NCBI GenBank assembly: GCA_014860175.1
Contig: JACZKF010000153.1
Span: 1-6,730 of the forward strand
Direction: 5' to 3'
Source of the DNA: Desulfuromonadales bacterium
GTDB lineage: Bacteria; Desulfobacterota; Desulfuromonadia; Desulfuromonadales; JACZKF01
DNA: 6,730 nt
A model generated the notes under the pieces. The model searched no databases, had not been told where the DNA came from, and saw only the letters and a program-made list of their open reading frames with translations. Below, in pieces: positions 1 through 6,730 of the stretch; the stretch's first letter is position 1; every line of letters begins with the position of its first letter. The position numbers and the translations under genes are program-made.

Positions 1-1043
<1,043 letters not shown>

Positions 1044-1060
1044 CGGGACAAACCATCTTC

Positions 1061-1107
1061 CACAACGAAAAAAGCAGGGCCGGTGCGGCCCTGCTTTTTT
1101 CGTTGTG
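1061..1107. terminator. Bidirectional rho-independent terminator between converging genes
   Basis: Bases 1061-1081 and 1087-1107 are perfect reverse complements (21 bp), with loop GGTGC; G1082 and C1086 could add a 22nd pair. The core AGCAGGGCC/GGCCCTGCT is GC-rich. It is flanked by A6 (1068-1073) on the left arm and T6 (1095-1100) on the right arm, so RNA from either strand makes a stable hairpin followed by a U-run. It lies 17 nt after the uvrB stop and 13 nt beyond the stop of the minus-strand lipoprotein gene, and should end both transcripts. Confidence 0.93.
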
Positions 1108-1120
1108 CGGGGGTAAGCTT

Positions 1121-3154
1121 CTAGAAGCCGAAGGGAGAATGCAGGTACGGCTTATCGTTGGCCTTGACCACCAGGGCGATGCTGATGGTAGCCGTCGATT
1201 CGCTGCCAACCACGCCGGTAGAGGCATTGATCGTCACTACCACCCAGTTGCCGTACGACTTGGCATAGTCGATGGTGAAGGCAGTCATACCGTTTTCATT
1301 GGTGATGACCTGAGCCGGAATGGTCGCCACATTACCTGGATCGAGGCGCCCGTTAAGGAGCCCCTGCGGGGTTGCCGAGGTTTGTCGCTCGACCTCGTTG
1401 ATGTCGAGGAAAAAAGCCGCCTCATCGGCAAAGCCATCGAGATCCGTGTCGGCTTTATTAATAATCCCGTCCAGGTCAAAATCATAGAAGCCGCGGGCGC
1501 CGTCCTCACCCGGGTCGAGAATGCCGTTCTGGTTCAGATCCTCGTTGTTGAATTCACCGGTGACCTGAAAATCCCCCGTGTCGGGGTCGGTGCGGAAGCC
1601 CAGGCGGAACTTGCTGACCACCATCCCCAGGCTGATCACCTGGTTGGGAACGGCATTGCCATTGTTATCGGTTACAGTGAGGGAAATCGGCAGCTTGTAG
1701 CCAACCTGATGCCCATTGACCACCAGATCTTCGATCACGTTGGTTTCGCCGAAGGTGATGCGCGAAGGCTGCTGGCCGATGGTCAGGTAGACCCGGTTCA
1801 GAACCGCCGGAAAAGCTTCGACGGAAGCGGTGACCTCGATCTGGTCTTTCGCCGAAGGGGCCGTCCCGGCGGTGAATGTGGCGACGGCCTTGCCTCCACT
1901 ATCGGTTACCGCCGACAAAGGAGAAATGAACTCGCCACCCCCGACGAGTTTGCTCAAAGTAAACCGAACGATGGCGCCAGGTACCGGATTGTTGGTCGCG
2001 TCTCTGACCGTGGCGGTGATGGTCGAGGTGGAGGCGGTCGTGCCGTTGCTCGGCGAAAGGATGGTCGGCGCCGCCTGCAGGACCAGGCTGGTCGGGGTGG
2101 ACGGTTTGACGTTGAGGGTAATGGTGGCCGAGCCGCTGTCGCCGGTATCGCTCCCCGAAGCGGTGATCAGAACCGGACCCCCGGCAGCCGGGGCGAGGAA
2201 GGTAACCCTGGCCACCCCACTCTGGTCGGTCAGGGCGCTGGAGGCGCTCAGGGTGCCGGCGCCGGCATTAAAAGTGATGGTTTTTCCGACCTTCTCCGTG
2301 CCGTCGAAGTTCAACCAGGAGACGGCGATTTCCACCGGCTGGGAGACGTCGAGGGTGGTGCCGTTGGCCGGTGAGGTAATGCTGAAAATCGAGCGGGAAA
2401 CGGTAACATTGACATCTTTTTGCACGAAGACCGCACCGGTGGTCGGATGAATCCATTGGAGGGAGATGGTGTCCGTGCCGGTTTTGTCCCCCTTCAGGCG
2501 AGCTTTGACCGAGCCGCTGAAATCGGTGGTCAGATTGATGGTGGTACCCTGGGTGGCCACATTGACCGTATCGGTCAAGATATTGCCTAGGGATGAACTG
2601 ATCCGCAACCTGGCGTTGGGGATCACCAGGGTGCCGGCATCTCTCAAGGTTCCGGTGAGATTGATGATGTCCAGACCGTCTCCCTTGAGTGTCGGCTTGT
2701 CGGCGTTCAACTCCAGGGTCGAGCCGCGGATGGAGATCGGGATCTGCCGTTTCATGGTGCCCGAACTGGCCGTAATGTCGGCGGTCTGGTTGGCTTTTTC
2801 AGCACCGGCAGAGAAAGTGAAGGTGGCCTTCCCATCGGCGCCGGTGACAATCTGCTGGGCGGAGAGCAGCCCGGCCGTCGAGCCTAGGTTGATAACAGTT
2901 CCTTCCAGCGCCGCATTGGCTCCGGTAACTGCAATAACCGTCAGGACCACCTGATCCCGGCCATCGGTCTGCACGTTCAACTTGTCGGCGGTCAGAAAAA
3001 GATCTGCCAGTTGAGGATTGGCAGGGTCGGTACTGGGGGGTGGCGTAGGCTCGAAAACATCAGATGGCGACGACCCTCCACCTCCTCCTCCGCAGCCGTA
3101 CAGCACCACTCCTGCAGTCAGAACAATCAAAAAGAGCGTCAACAGTTTTTGCAT
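1121..3154 (-). CDS. Ig-like-repeat lipoprotein with EF-hand-like calcium loops
   Basis: This is a predicted surface or periplasm-facing lipoprotein of 677 aa; its function is unknown. Residues 1-20 form a signal peptide ending in a lipobox, LYG|C21. A six-glycine run and a Ser/Pro/Thr-rich linker (22-48) follow. Gly after the Cys, with no Asp at +2, fits outer-membrane sorting. The rest reads as about five beta-rich Ig-like (Big_1/invasin-type) units at roughly 50-145, 146-253, 254-349, 352-460 and 461-662. They share the pattern of a polar start, V.D..G.PV, and a G.A..TF strand (e.g. GADGKATFTF, DSGGKAVATFTAG). The last unit is interrupted at about 520-612 by Asp/Asn-Gly loops: D539-E550 matches a canonical 12-residue EF-hand loop, followed by D558-D569 and D569-D577. 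Such proteins often act in adhesion or as cell-surface scaffolds, but nothing here shows a ligand. The ATG is supported by a TAGGAGG site. The gene is second in a likely operon behind the barrel-like protein. Confidence 0.88.
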   Translation of the reverse strand: MQKLLTLFLIVLTAGVVLYGCGGGGGGSSPSDVFEPTPPPSTDPANPQLADLFLTADKLNVQTDGRDQVVLTVIAVTGANAALEGTVINLGSTAGLLSAQQIVTGADGKATFTFSAGAEKANQTADITASSGTMKRQIPISIRGSTLELNADKPTLKGDGLDIINLTGTLRDAGTLVIPNARLRISSSLGNILTDTVNVATQGTTINLTTDFSGSVKARLKGDKTGTDTISLQWIHPTTGAVFVQKDVNVTVSRSIFSITSPANGTTLDVSQPVEIAVSWLNFDGTEKVGKTITFNAGAGTLSASSALTDQSGVARVTFLAPAAGGPVLITASGSDTGDSGSATITLNVKPSTPTSLVLQAAPTILSPSNGTTASTSTITATVRDATNNPVPGAIVRFTLSKLVGGGEFISPLSAVTDSGGKAVATFTAGTAPSAKDQIEVTASVEAFPAVLNRVYLTIGQQPSRITFGETNVIEDLVVNGHQVGYKLPISLTVTDNNGNAVPNQVISLGMVVSKFRLGFRTDPDTGDFQVTGEFNNEDLNQNGILDPGEDGARGFYDFDLDGIINKADTDLDGFADEAAFFLDINEVERQTSATPQGLLNGRLDPGNVATIPAQVITNENGMTAFTIDYAKSYGNWVVVTINASTGVVGSESTATISIALVVKANDKPYLHSPFGF

Positions 3155-3160
3155 CCGATG

Positions 3161-3167
3161 CCTCCTA
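3161..3167 (-). promoter_or_regulatory. Ribosome binding site of the Ig-like lipoprotein gene
   Basis: Read on the minus strand, this is TAGGAGG, a near-perfect anti-Shine-Dalgarno match. It sits 6 nt before the ATG at 3154-3152 and fixes that start, which also gives the signal peptide with lipobox. Confidence 0.85.
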
Positions 3168-3208
3168 AAGACCCGTGAACCGATGGCCGGCTGTTGCAGG
3201 CCGGTTGA

Positions 3209-3916
3209 TCAAAACAGAAAAGAGACGGCGGCGCCGGCGGATACCTTGTCGCGCAGCTGGACTTCGGCCTCAATGGCCAGATCCTTGGCCACCGGCCAGC
3301 GGATGCCGAGGAAGCCGCCGAAATTGGAGTCCGACTCCGCGGTGCCCGAAAAAGCGGCCGGGGTGCCGCCTGGATTCCGGTAGCTGAAATCGGCTTCCCG
3401 GTAGTGGAAGAAGGGGCCGGCATAGAGGAGGGCGCCTTCGATCTCCATCTGGAAGATCAGACCGGCGTTGACCGCCAGGGCGTCGTCGACCTCCAGCTTG
3501 GCGCTGCCGGCCGAATCTTCATAGTCCATAAAGTAGCTCCCCTCGGCGAAGCCGCCGAAGTCGAGGTAGCTCCCTTGGCGGAACAGCCCCTTGATGCCGA
3601 CGGTGCCGTAGGGCTGGTAGTCGTCGCGGAAGCTGGAGCCGCCGATGGCCCCGTCGACCCGCAGGTCGGCCAGACCGAGGCGCAGGTAGCTCTCCCAGCG
3701 GGAGAAGAGGCCGAGAGTGGCCTGGGTGAAGATCTGGGTCTGGCGGGCATCGGTGGTAAATGCCTCGAAATCCCAATCGTCGGAATAGCTGAAGACCCCG
3801 AGGCCGAGGGCGAACTGCCCCGGCTGTACCAGGGGGGTGGCCGGACCGAACTGACCGGCGAGGGCCGGGGTGGCGAAAACCAGAAGGGTGATGACCAGGA
3901 CCAGAACTCTTTGCAT
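3209..3916 (-). CDS. Exported outer-membrane beta-barrel-like protein
   Basis: A 235-aa exported protein of no family I can name. Residues 1-20 are a classical Sec signal peptide (basic R3, hydrophobic core, ATPALA|GQ cleavage). The mature part alternates hydrophobic and polar residues in short aromatic-rich strands (e.g. FALGLGVFSYS, YLRLGLADLRV, YLDFGGFAEGSYFMDY, GALLYAGPFFHYREADFSY, GGFLGIRWPVA) joined by acidic turns. It ends in VSFLF, a terminal Phe like the C-terminal signal used by the BAM outer-membrane assembly machinery. The size suits a small 8-10-strand barrel. The frame is open upstream to 4030, but the start at 3916 is preferred because it begins the signal peptide and follows GGGAGGA; the upstream 38 residues have no good ribosome site. 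The stop is 54 nt before the lipoprotein start, so the two genes are probably one operon. It could instead be a periplasmic beta protein; the barrel call rests on strand pattern only. Confidence 0.8.
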   Translation of the reverse strand: MQRVLVLVITLLVFATPALAGQFGPATPLVQPGQFALGLGVFSYSDDWDFEAFTTDARQTQIFTQATLGLFSRWESYLRLGLADLRVDGAIGGSSFRDDYQPYGTVGIKGLFRQGSYLDFGGFAEGSYFMDYEDSAGSAKLEVDDALAVNAGLIFQMEIEGALLYAGPFFHYREADFSYRNPGGTPAAFSGTAESDSNFGGFLGIRWPVAKDLAIEAEVQLRDKVSAGAAVSFLF

Positions 3917-3923
3917 GAATGTA

Positions 3924-3930
3924 TCCTCCC
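3924..3930 (-). promoter_or_regulatory. Ribosome binding site deciding the barrel-protein start
   Basis: Read on the minus strand, this is GGGAGGA, ending 7 nt before the ATG at 3916-3914. It supports that ATG over the in-frame upstream candidates at 4030, 3967 and 3961. Confidence 0.8.
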
Positions 3931-3946
3931 TGAATATTGAATAAAA

Positions 3947-3958
3947 AAACTCTAGTTT
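3947..3958. repeat. Short dyad AAACT-CT-AGTTT in the barrel-gene leader
   Basis: This is a 5-bp perfect inverted repeat around a 2-base centre, 31-42 bases upstream of the barrel-protein ATG. The gap is too short for an RNA hairpin, so if it means anything it would be a DNA operator half-site pair. It lies in AT-rich leader DNA where such dyads arise easily by chance. Confidence 0.2.
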
Positions 3959-4089
3959 CATTAGCATATGTGGGCAGGTTAAGCAATATGGCTGGCCAAA
4001 CAGAAACGATAAAAGCAAAAACTGCGCCAATTAAACTCTTCTCCCCCAAGGCGCAGGTAAAATAAAGCGGGGTGGATGGAGGATCAGAT

Positions 4090-4121
4090 TGCCTTGGAGG
4101 GGGTATTTTTCCTCCAGGGCA
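4090..4121. repeat. 11-bp imperfect hairpin/dyad in the divergent intergenic region
   Basis: Bases 4090-4100 pair with 4111-4121 (ten Watson-Crick pairs and one G-T pair), with loop GGGTATTTTT. No T-run follows on either strand, so it is not a standard terminator. The TGGAGG/CCTCCA core with a 10-base spacer could be a regulator-binding dyad; its centre lies about 65 bases upstream of the -10 candidate of the dehydrogenase gene. A role is inferred only. Confidence 0.4.
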
Positions 4122-4164
4122 GCGCGCCTTCTCCGCGGCTTTTCGGTGCACCGGCCGAACAGGG

Positions 4165-4173
4165 TGTTATTAT
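4165..4173 (+). promoter_or_regulatory. Extended -10 promoter candidate for the acyl-CoA dehydrogenase operon
   Basis: TGTTATTAT has the TGn extension followed by TATTAT (5 of 6 to TATAAT). No good -35 box lies 16-18 bases upstream, which is tolerated by extended -10 promoters. Transcription would begin near 4180, leaving a leader of about 20 nt that contains the ribosome site. Confidence 0.4.
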
Positions 4174-4185
4174 TAATAAAGCAGG

Positions 4186-4191
4186 AAGGAG
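4186..4191 (+). promoter_or_regulatory. Ribosome binding site of the acyl-CoA dehydrogenase gene
   Basis: AAGGAG lies 9 nt before the ATG at 4201. The frame is closed upstream by a TAA at 4177-4179 with no ATG between, so this start is well fixed. Confidence 0.75.
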
Positions 4192-4200
4192 AGAGAGCCG

Positions 4201-6024
4201 ATGACAGAGGCAGGAAGGACGGAGAAACGCTCGCTGGAAGTCGCCGAAGCGGCCAGGGAAGCGGAATGGCGCCAGCCGAGTTTCGTCAGCGAGCTGTTCA
4301 TGGGGCGGTGGCGGCCGCAGCTGGTCTTCCCTTTCCCCGAGCAGGAGGCCGCCGATCGACAGGCCGGTGACGAAATTGTGGCTAAATTGCGACGTTTTTT
4401 GACGACAGAGGTCGATGCCGATGGGATTGACCGGGAGCGGGAGATTCCCCCCCAGGTGCTGGATGGCCTGCGGGCTCTGGGGCTGTTTGGCATCAAGATT
4501 GCCCCCCAATACGGCGGCCTCGGGCTGTCGCAGATCAACTACAACCGCCTCATCCAACTGGTGGCCAGCCACTGTGCCTCGACGGCGGTGCTGCTGTCGG
4601 CCCATCAGAGCATCGGCGTCTCCCAGCCACTGCAGATGTACGGCACCGCCGAGCAGAAGCAGACCTACCTCCCCCGCCTGGCCCAGGGGGCGATCAGCGC
4701 CTTTGCCCTGACCGAGCCGGGGGTCGGCTCCGACCCTTCCAGCCTGACGACTCTGGCGGTGCCGGCAGAAAACGGCAGCTGGCTGATCAGCGGCGAGAAG
4801 CTGTGGATCAGCAACGGCCCGGTGGCTGATCTGCTGATCGTGATGGCCCGCACCAACGATCCCCGGGACGAGCGGCCGGAGATCACCGCCTTCATCGTCG
4901 AAGGGGATGCCCCCGGCCTCTCCACCGTCCACCGCTGCGATTTCATGGGGCTCAAGGGGCTGCAGAACGGCCTGTTGCGCTTCGATCAGGTCCGGGTACC
5001 GGCGACGGCCCTGGTGGGCGAGCGCGGTGGCGGCTTGCGGCTGGCTCTGCGCACTCTCAACATCGGCCGCCTCACCTTGCCGGCGGCCTGCGGCGGGGCG
5101 ATGAAGCAGACCCTGACGATCTGCCGGCAGTGGGCCAGCGAGCGCCAGCAGTGGGGGGCGCCGGTCGGGCACCACGAAGCGGTGGCGAGCAAGATCGCCA
5201 CCATGGCGGCCGAGCTCTTCGCCGTCGAGAGCCTGACCTGGCTGACGTCGGCGATGGCGGACCGAGGGGAGACCGACATTCGGCTGGAAGCGGCCATGGC
5301 CAAGCTGTTCTGCACCGAGGCGCTTTGGCGCACGGTCGATGCCGGGGTGCAGATCCGCGGCGGTCGTGGCTACGAGACGGCCGATTCCCTGCGCGGGCGA
5401 GGCGAGGCGCCGATGCCGATGGAGCGGCTGCTGCGCGATGCCCGCATCAATCAGATCATCGAGGGGACCAGCGAGATCATGCGCCTGTTCATCGCCCGCG
5501 AGGCCCTCGATCCGCACCTGAAGGCCGCCGGGGTCAGCCCCCTGTCGCCGCGGCCGCAGCTGCGAAAGGGGGCGGCGTTTTATTTCGGCTGGTATCCGCG
5601 CACGTTCTGGGGGCGCTCCGGTGATGAACAGCTCTCCGCGCCGCTGCGCCGGCATCTGCGGTTTGTCGAACGAGGGAGCCGGCGTCTGGCCCGTGACCTG
5701 TTTCACATGATGCTCCGGCACGGCGCCGGTCTGCAGAAGCGCCAGCTGATCCTCGCCCGACTGGTCGACAGCGGGGCGGAACTGTTCGCCATGGCGGCCG
5801 TCCTCTCCCGGGCCGGTTCCCCAGGGGGCCCGGCCGGGGCGGAAAAGCTGGCCGATCTGTTCTGTCGGCAGGCGCGGCGGCGGTTGCAGATTCTACATCG
5901 GGCGATCTACTGCAATGACGACCCGGTCGCCTATCGCACCGCTCGCGACGTTCTGGATGGCGCTTTCCCCTGGCTGGAGGAGAATATCGTCAGCAGTTGG
6001 AAAGGATCTTCCCCGCCCCGATGA
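4201..6024 (+). CDS. Acyl-CoA dehydrogenase, VLCAD/ACAD9-like with C-terminal extension
   Basis: This FAD enzyme should oxidise an acyl-CoA to the trans-2-enoyl-CoA (first step of fatty-acid beta-oxidation or a related catabolic route), normally passing electrons to electron-transfer flavoprotein. It is 607 aa, against ~380 for short/medium-chain enzymes. Order: a basic/acidic N-terminal stretch (1-40); an alpha domain (~45-165, with QYGGLGLSQ); a beta domain with the FAD/substrate motif ALTEPGVGSD (169-178) and KLWISNG; then a second alpha domain with QIRGGRGYE (from 384). The catalytic Glu is E421 in IIEGTSE, at the position of Glu376 in MCAD. Between GGRGYE and RLLRDARIN there is a longer loop (TADSLRGRGEAPMPME) than in MCAD. 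Residues ~446-607 form an Arg-rich helical extension resembling the membrane-associating tail of VLCAD. It is translationally coupled to the following oxidoreductase (ATGA). The chain length of the substrate cannot be read from the sequence. Confidence 0.95.
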   Translation: MTEAGRTEKRSLEVAEAAREAEWRQPSFVSELFMGRWRPQLVFPFPEQEAADRQAGDEIVAKLRRFLTTEVDADGIDREREIPPQVLDGLRALGLFGIKIAPQYGGLGLSQINYNRLIQLVASHCASTAVLLSAHQSIGVSQPLQMYGTAEQKQTYLPRLAQGAISAFALTEPGVGSDPSSLTTLAVPAENGSWLISGEKLWISNGPVADLLIVMARTNDPRDERPEITAFIVEGDAPGLSTVHRCDFMGLKGLQNGLLRFDQVRVPATALVGERGGGLRLALRTLNIGRLTLPAACGGAMKQTLTICRQWASERQQWGAPVGHHEAVASKIATMAAELFAVESLTWLTSAMADRGETDIRLEAAMAKLFCTEALWRTVDAGVQIRGGRGYETADSLRGRGEAPMPMERLLRDARINQIIEGTSEIMRLFIAREALDPHLKAAGVSPLSPRPQLRKGAAFYFGWYPRTFWGRSGDEQLSAPLRRHLRFVERGSRRLARDLFHMMLRHGAGLQKRQLILARLVDSGAELFAMAAVLSRAGSPGGPAGAEKLADLFCRQARRRLQILHRAIYCNDDPVAYRTARDVLDGAFPWLEENIVSSWKGSSPPR

Positions 6025-6730
6025 CTGCCCCCTACGACTTCATCATTCTCGGCTCGGGGACCACCGCCTTCGCCGGAGCCATCAAGGCCTCCGAACTCGG
6101 GGCGCGGGTGTTGATGGTCGAGCAGAGCCAGCTCGGCGGCACCTGTGTCAATTGGGGGTGTGTGCCGAGCAAGACGCTGATCGATAAAGCGGAAAGCTAT
6201 TATCGGGCTCGCTACGGCCCGCCTTTCGGCCTGAACCTGGCGACGGCTCCCCCCGATTGCCAGCAGCTGATGGCGGCCAAAGAGGCGGCAGTTGAGGCGG
6301 TGCGCCAGGGGAGCTACCAGCGGGTGCTGGAGGGGGATCCGCGCATCGATGTCTATCGGGGGCATGGCCGCTTCCTCTCCCCCCGGGAACTGCAGGTGGG
6401 GGCCGAGGTGCTGATTGCCGAGAAGTTTCTCATTGCCTGTGGCGGGGTGCCGCGGGTGTTGCGGCTTCCAGGATTAGCCGATATCGACTACCTGACCAGC
6501 TATTCGGCGTTGCATCTCCCCTGTTTCCCCCGGTCGCTGATCATCGTCGGCGGTGGCGTGATTGCGCTGGAGATGGGGCAGATGTTTCGCCGCTTCGGCA
6601 CCGAAGTGACGGTGGTCGAACGCGGCGAGCGCCTGCTCAAAGAGTTTGATCCTCGTCTGACCACGATCTACCAGCAGTTGGCGGAACATGAGGGAATTGT
6701 TTTCCATCTGGGGGTAGAGACCACCAGGGC
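6021..6730 (+). CDS. Class I pyridine nucleotide-disulfide oxidoreductase, MerA/lipoamide dehydrogenase-like (3' end outside window)
   Basis: A flavin disulfide reductase: NAD(P)H reduces FAD and then a Cys pair, which passes electrons to a disulfide, metal ion or other acceptor. The first 236 codons are present. Residues 5-34 form the FAD Rossmann motif (DFIILGSGTTAFAGA, ending VE34). GGTCVNWGCVPSK (39-51) carries the redox Cys pair C42/C47 in the CxxxxC spacing of this family; the CVN..CVPSK form is closest to mercuric reductases. A second Rossmann motif, IIVGGGVIALE (174-184), ends VVE200, and the acid suggests NADH over NADPH. There is no N-terminal HMA metal-binding domain. The ATG overlaps the upstream TGA (ATGA); AAAGGA at 6001-6006 is a distant ribosome site, so re-initiation is likely. 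A TTG at 5997 is a weaker start. The C-terminal dimer domain, which would separate MerA (Cys pair) from lipoamide dehydrogenase (His-Glu), lies beyond the window, so the substrate stays open. Confidence 0.93.
   Translation, partial: MTAPYDFIILGSGTTAFAGAIKASELGARVLMVEQSQLGGTCVNWGCVPSKTLIDKAESYYRARYGPPFGLNLATAPPDCQQLMAAKEAAVEAVRQGSYQRVLEGDPRIDVYRGHGRFLSPRELQVGAEVLIAEKFLIACGGVPRVLRLPGLADIDYLTSYSALHLPCFPRSLIIVGGGVIALEMGQMFRRFGTEVTVVERGERLLKEFDPRLTTIYQQLAEHEGIVFHLGVETTR

Larger units (their letters stand above)
4076..4204 (+). other. Possible 42-codon upstream ORF overlapping the dehydrogenase start
   Basis: An ATG at 4076 opens a 42-codon frame (begins MEDQIALEGVFFLQG, ends KAGRRESR) whose TGA at 4202-4204 overlaps the acyl-CoA dehydrogenase ATG at 4201 as ATGA, the usual geometry of translational coupling. 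Against it: only about half of its codons end in G or C (22 of 42 by my count), far below the neighbouring genes. It also uses GGA, AGG, AGA and CGA near its end, has only a weak GGGG-type ribosome site, and the best promoter candidate lies inside it. I do not recognise the peptide. It is most likely not a gene. Confidence 0.15.

Noticed and set aside
1103..2374. A 423-codon open frame on the plus strand across the Ig-like lipoprotein gene.
   Set aside because: It starts inside the terminator's right arm, has no ribosome site or recognisable domain, and lies opposite a gene with signal peptide, lipobox and repeats.
3076..3091. A CCTCCACCTCCTCC-type run that looks like a simple repeat or a cluster of ribosome sites on the minus strand.
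   Set aside because: It is the codon run for the poly-glycine linker right after the lipobox cysteine, a common lipoprotein feature.
3187..3204. A 5-bp stem (CCGGC/GCCGG) with an 8-base loop between the two minus-strand genes.
   Set aside because: The stem is short, has no U-run, and lies within a 54-nt operon spacer; it is likely chance in GC-rich DNA.
3983..3998. Sigma-54-like promoter on the minus strand (TGGCC...TTGCT) upstream of the barrel gene.
   Set aside because: The GG and GC elements are 11 bases apart instead of the strict 10, and the TGGCAC box is matched only in part. I also saw no convincing sigma-70 promoter here, so the promoter of this operon stays unassigned.
3917..4030. 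An N-terminal extension of 38 residues for the barrel-like protein (start at 4030).
   Set aside because: It would bury the signal peptide inside the protein and has no good ribosome site, while the ATG at 3916 has both a strong site and a clean signal peptide.
4084..5721. A 545-codon open frame on the minus strand across the acyl-CoA dehydrogenase gene.
   Set aside because: It is antisense to a gene with full catalytic motifs. The protein is rich in Arg, Pro, Gln, His and Gly with no recognisable domain, as expected of a shadow frame in GC-rich DNA.

Overview
The window is GC-rich DNA with tightly packed genes and very G/C-biased third codon positions. It looks like a Gram-negative bacterium, because one gene encodes a signal-peptide-bearing outer-membrane-barrel-like protein and the next a lipoprotein. 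The style of the Ig-like lipoprotein, with Asp/Asn-Gly calcium loops set into an Ig domain, resembles proteins I know from Desulfuromonadales/Geobacter-type bacteria. That taxonomic placement is inference and is not proved by the sequence.

Layout: (1) Positions 1-1043 (+) hold the C-terminal half of uvrB, the nucleotide excision repair helicase subunit; its start lies outside the window. (2) Positions 1061-1107 hold a perfect 21-bp inverted repeat with an A6 tract on one arm and a T6 tract on the other. It is a bidirectional terminator between converging transcripts. (3) Positions 3916 down to 1121 (-) hold a two-gene unit: an exported beta-barrel-like protein (235 aa) followed 54 nt later by a 677-aa Ig-like-repeat lipoprotein carrying EF-hand-like loops. 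(4) Positions 3917-4200 form a divergent intergenic region with an extended -10 promoter candidate, an 11-bp hairpin/dyad and a doubtful 42-codon upstream ORF. (5) Positions 4201-6024 (+) encode a 607-aa VLCAD/ACAD9-like acyl-CoA dehydrogenase with a C-terminal extension. (6) From 6021 to the window edge (+) there is a truncated class I pyridine nucleotide-disulfide oxidoreductase (MerA/lipoamide dehydrogenase-like), whose start codon overlaps the dehydrogenase stop as ATGA.

How the genes work together: uvrB is an unrelated housekeeping gene that ends at the shared terminator. The two minus-strand genes probably make envelope proteins from one transcript. The two plus-strand genes at the right end are translationally coupled flavoenzymes, which suggests a shared role in acyl-CoA or redox metabolism. 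I found no CRISPR array, tRNA, rRNA, insertion sequence or prophage gene. No obvious new defence or mobile system is present; the most distinctive items are the coupled flavoenzyme pair and the calcium-loop Ig lipoprotein with its barrel neighbour.
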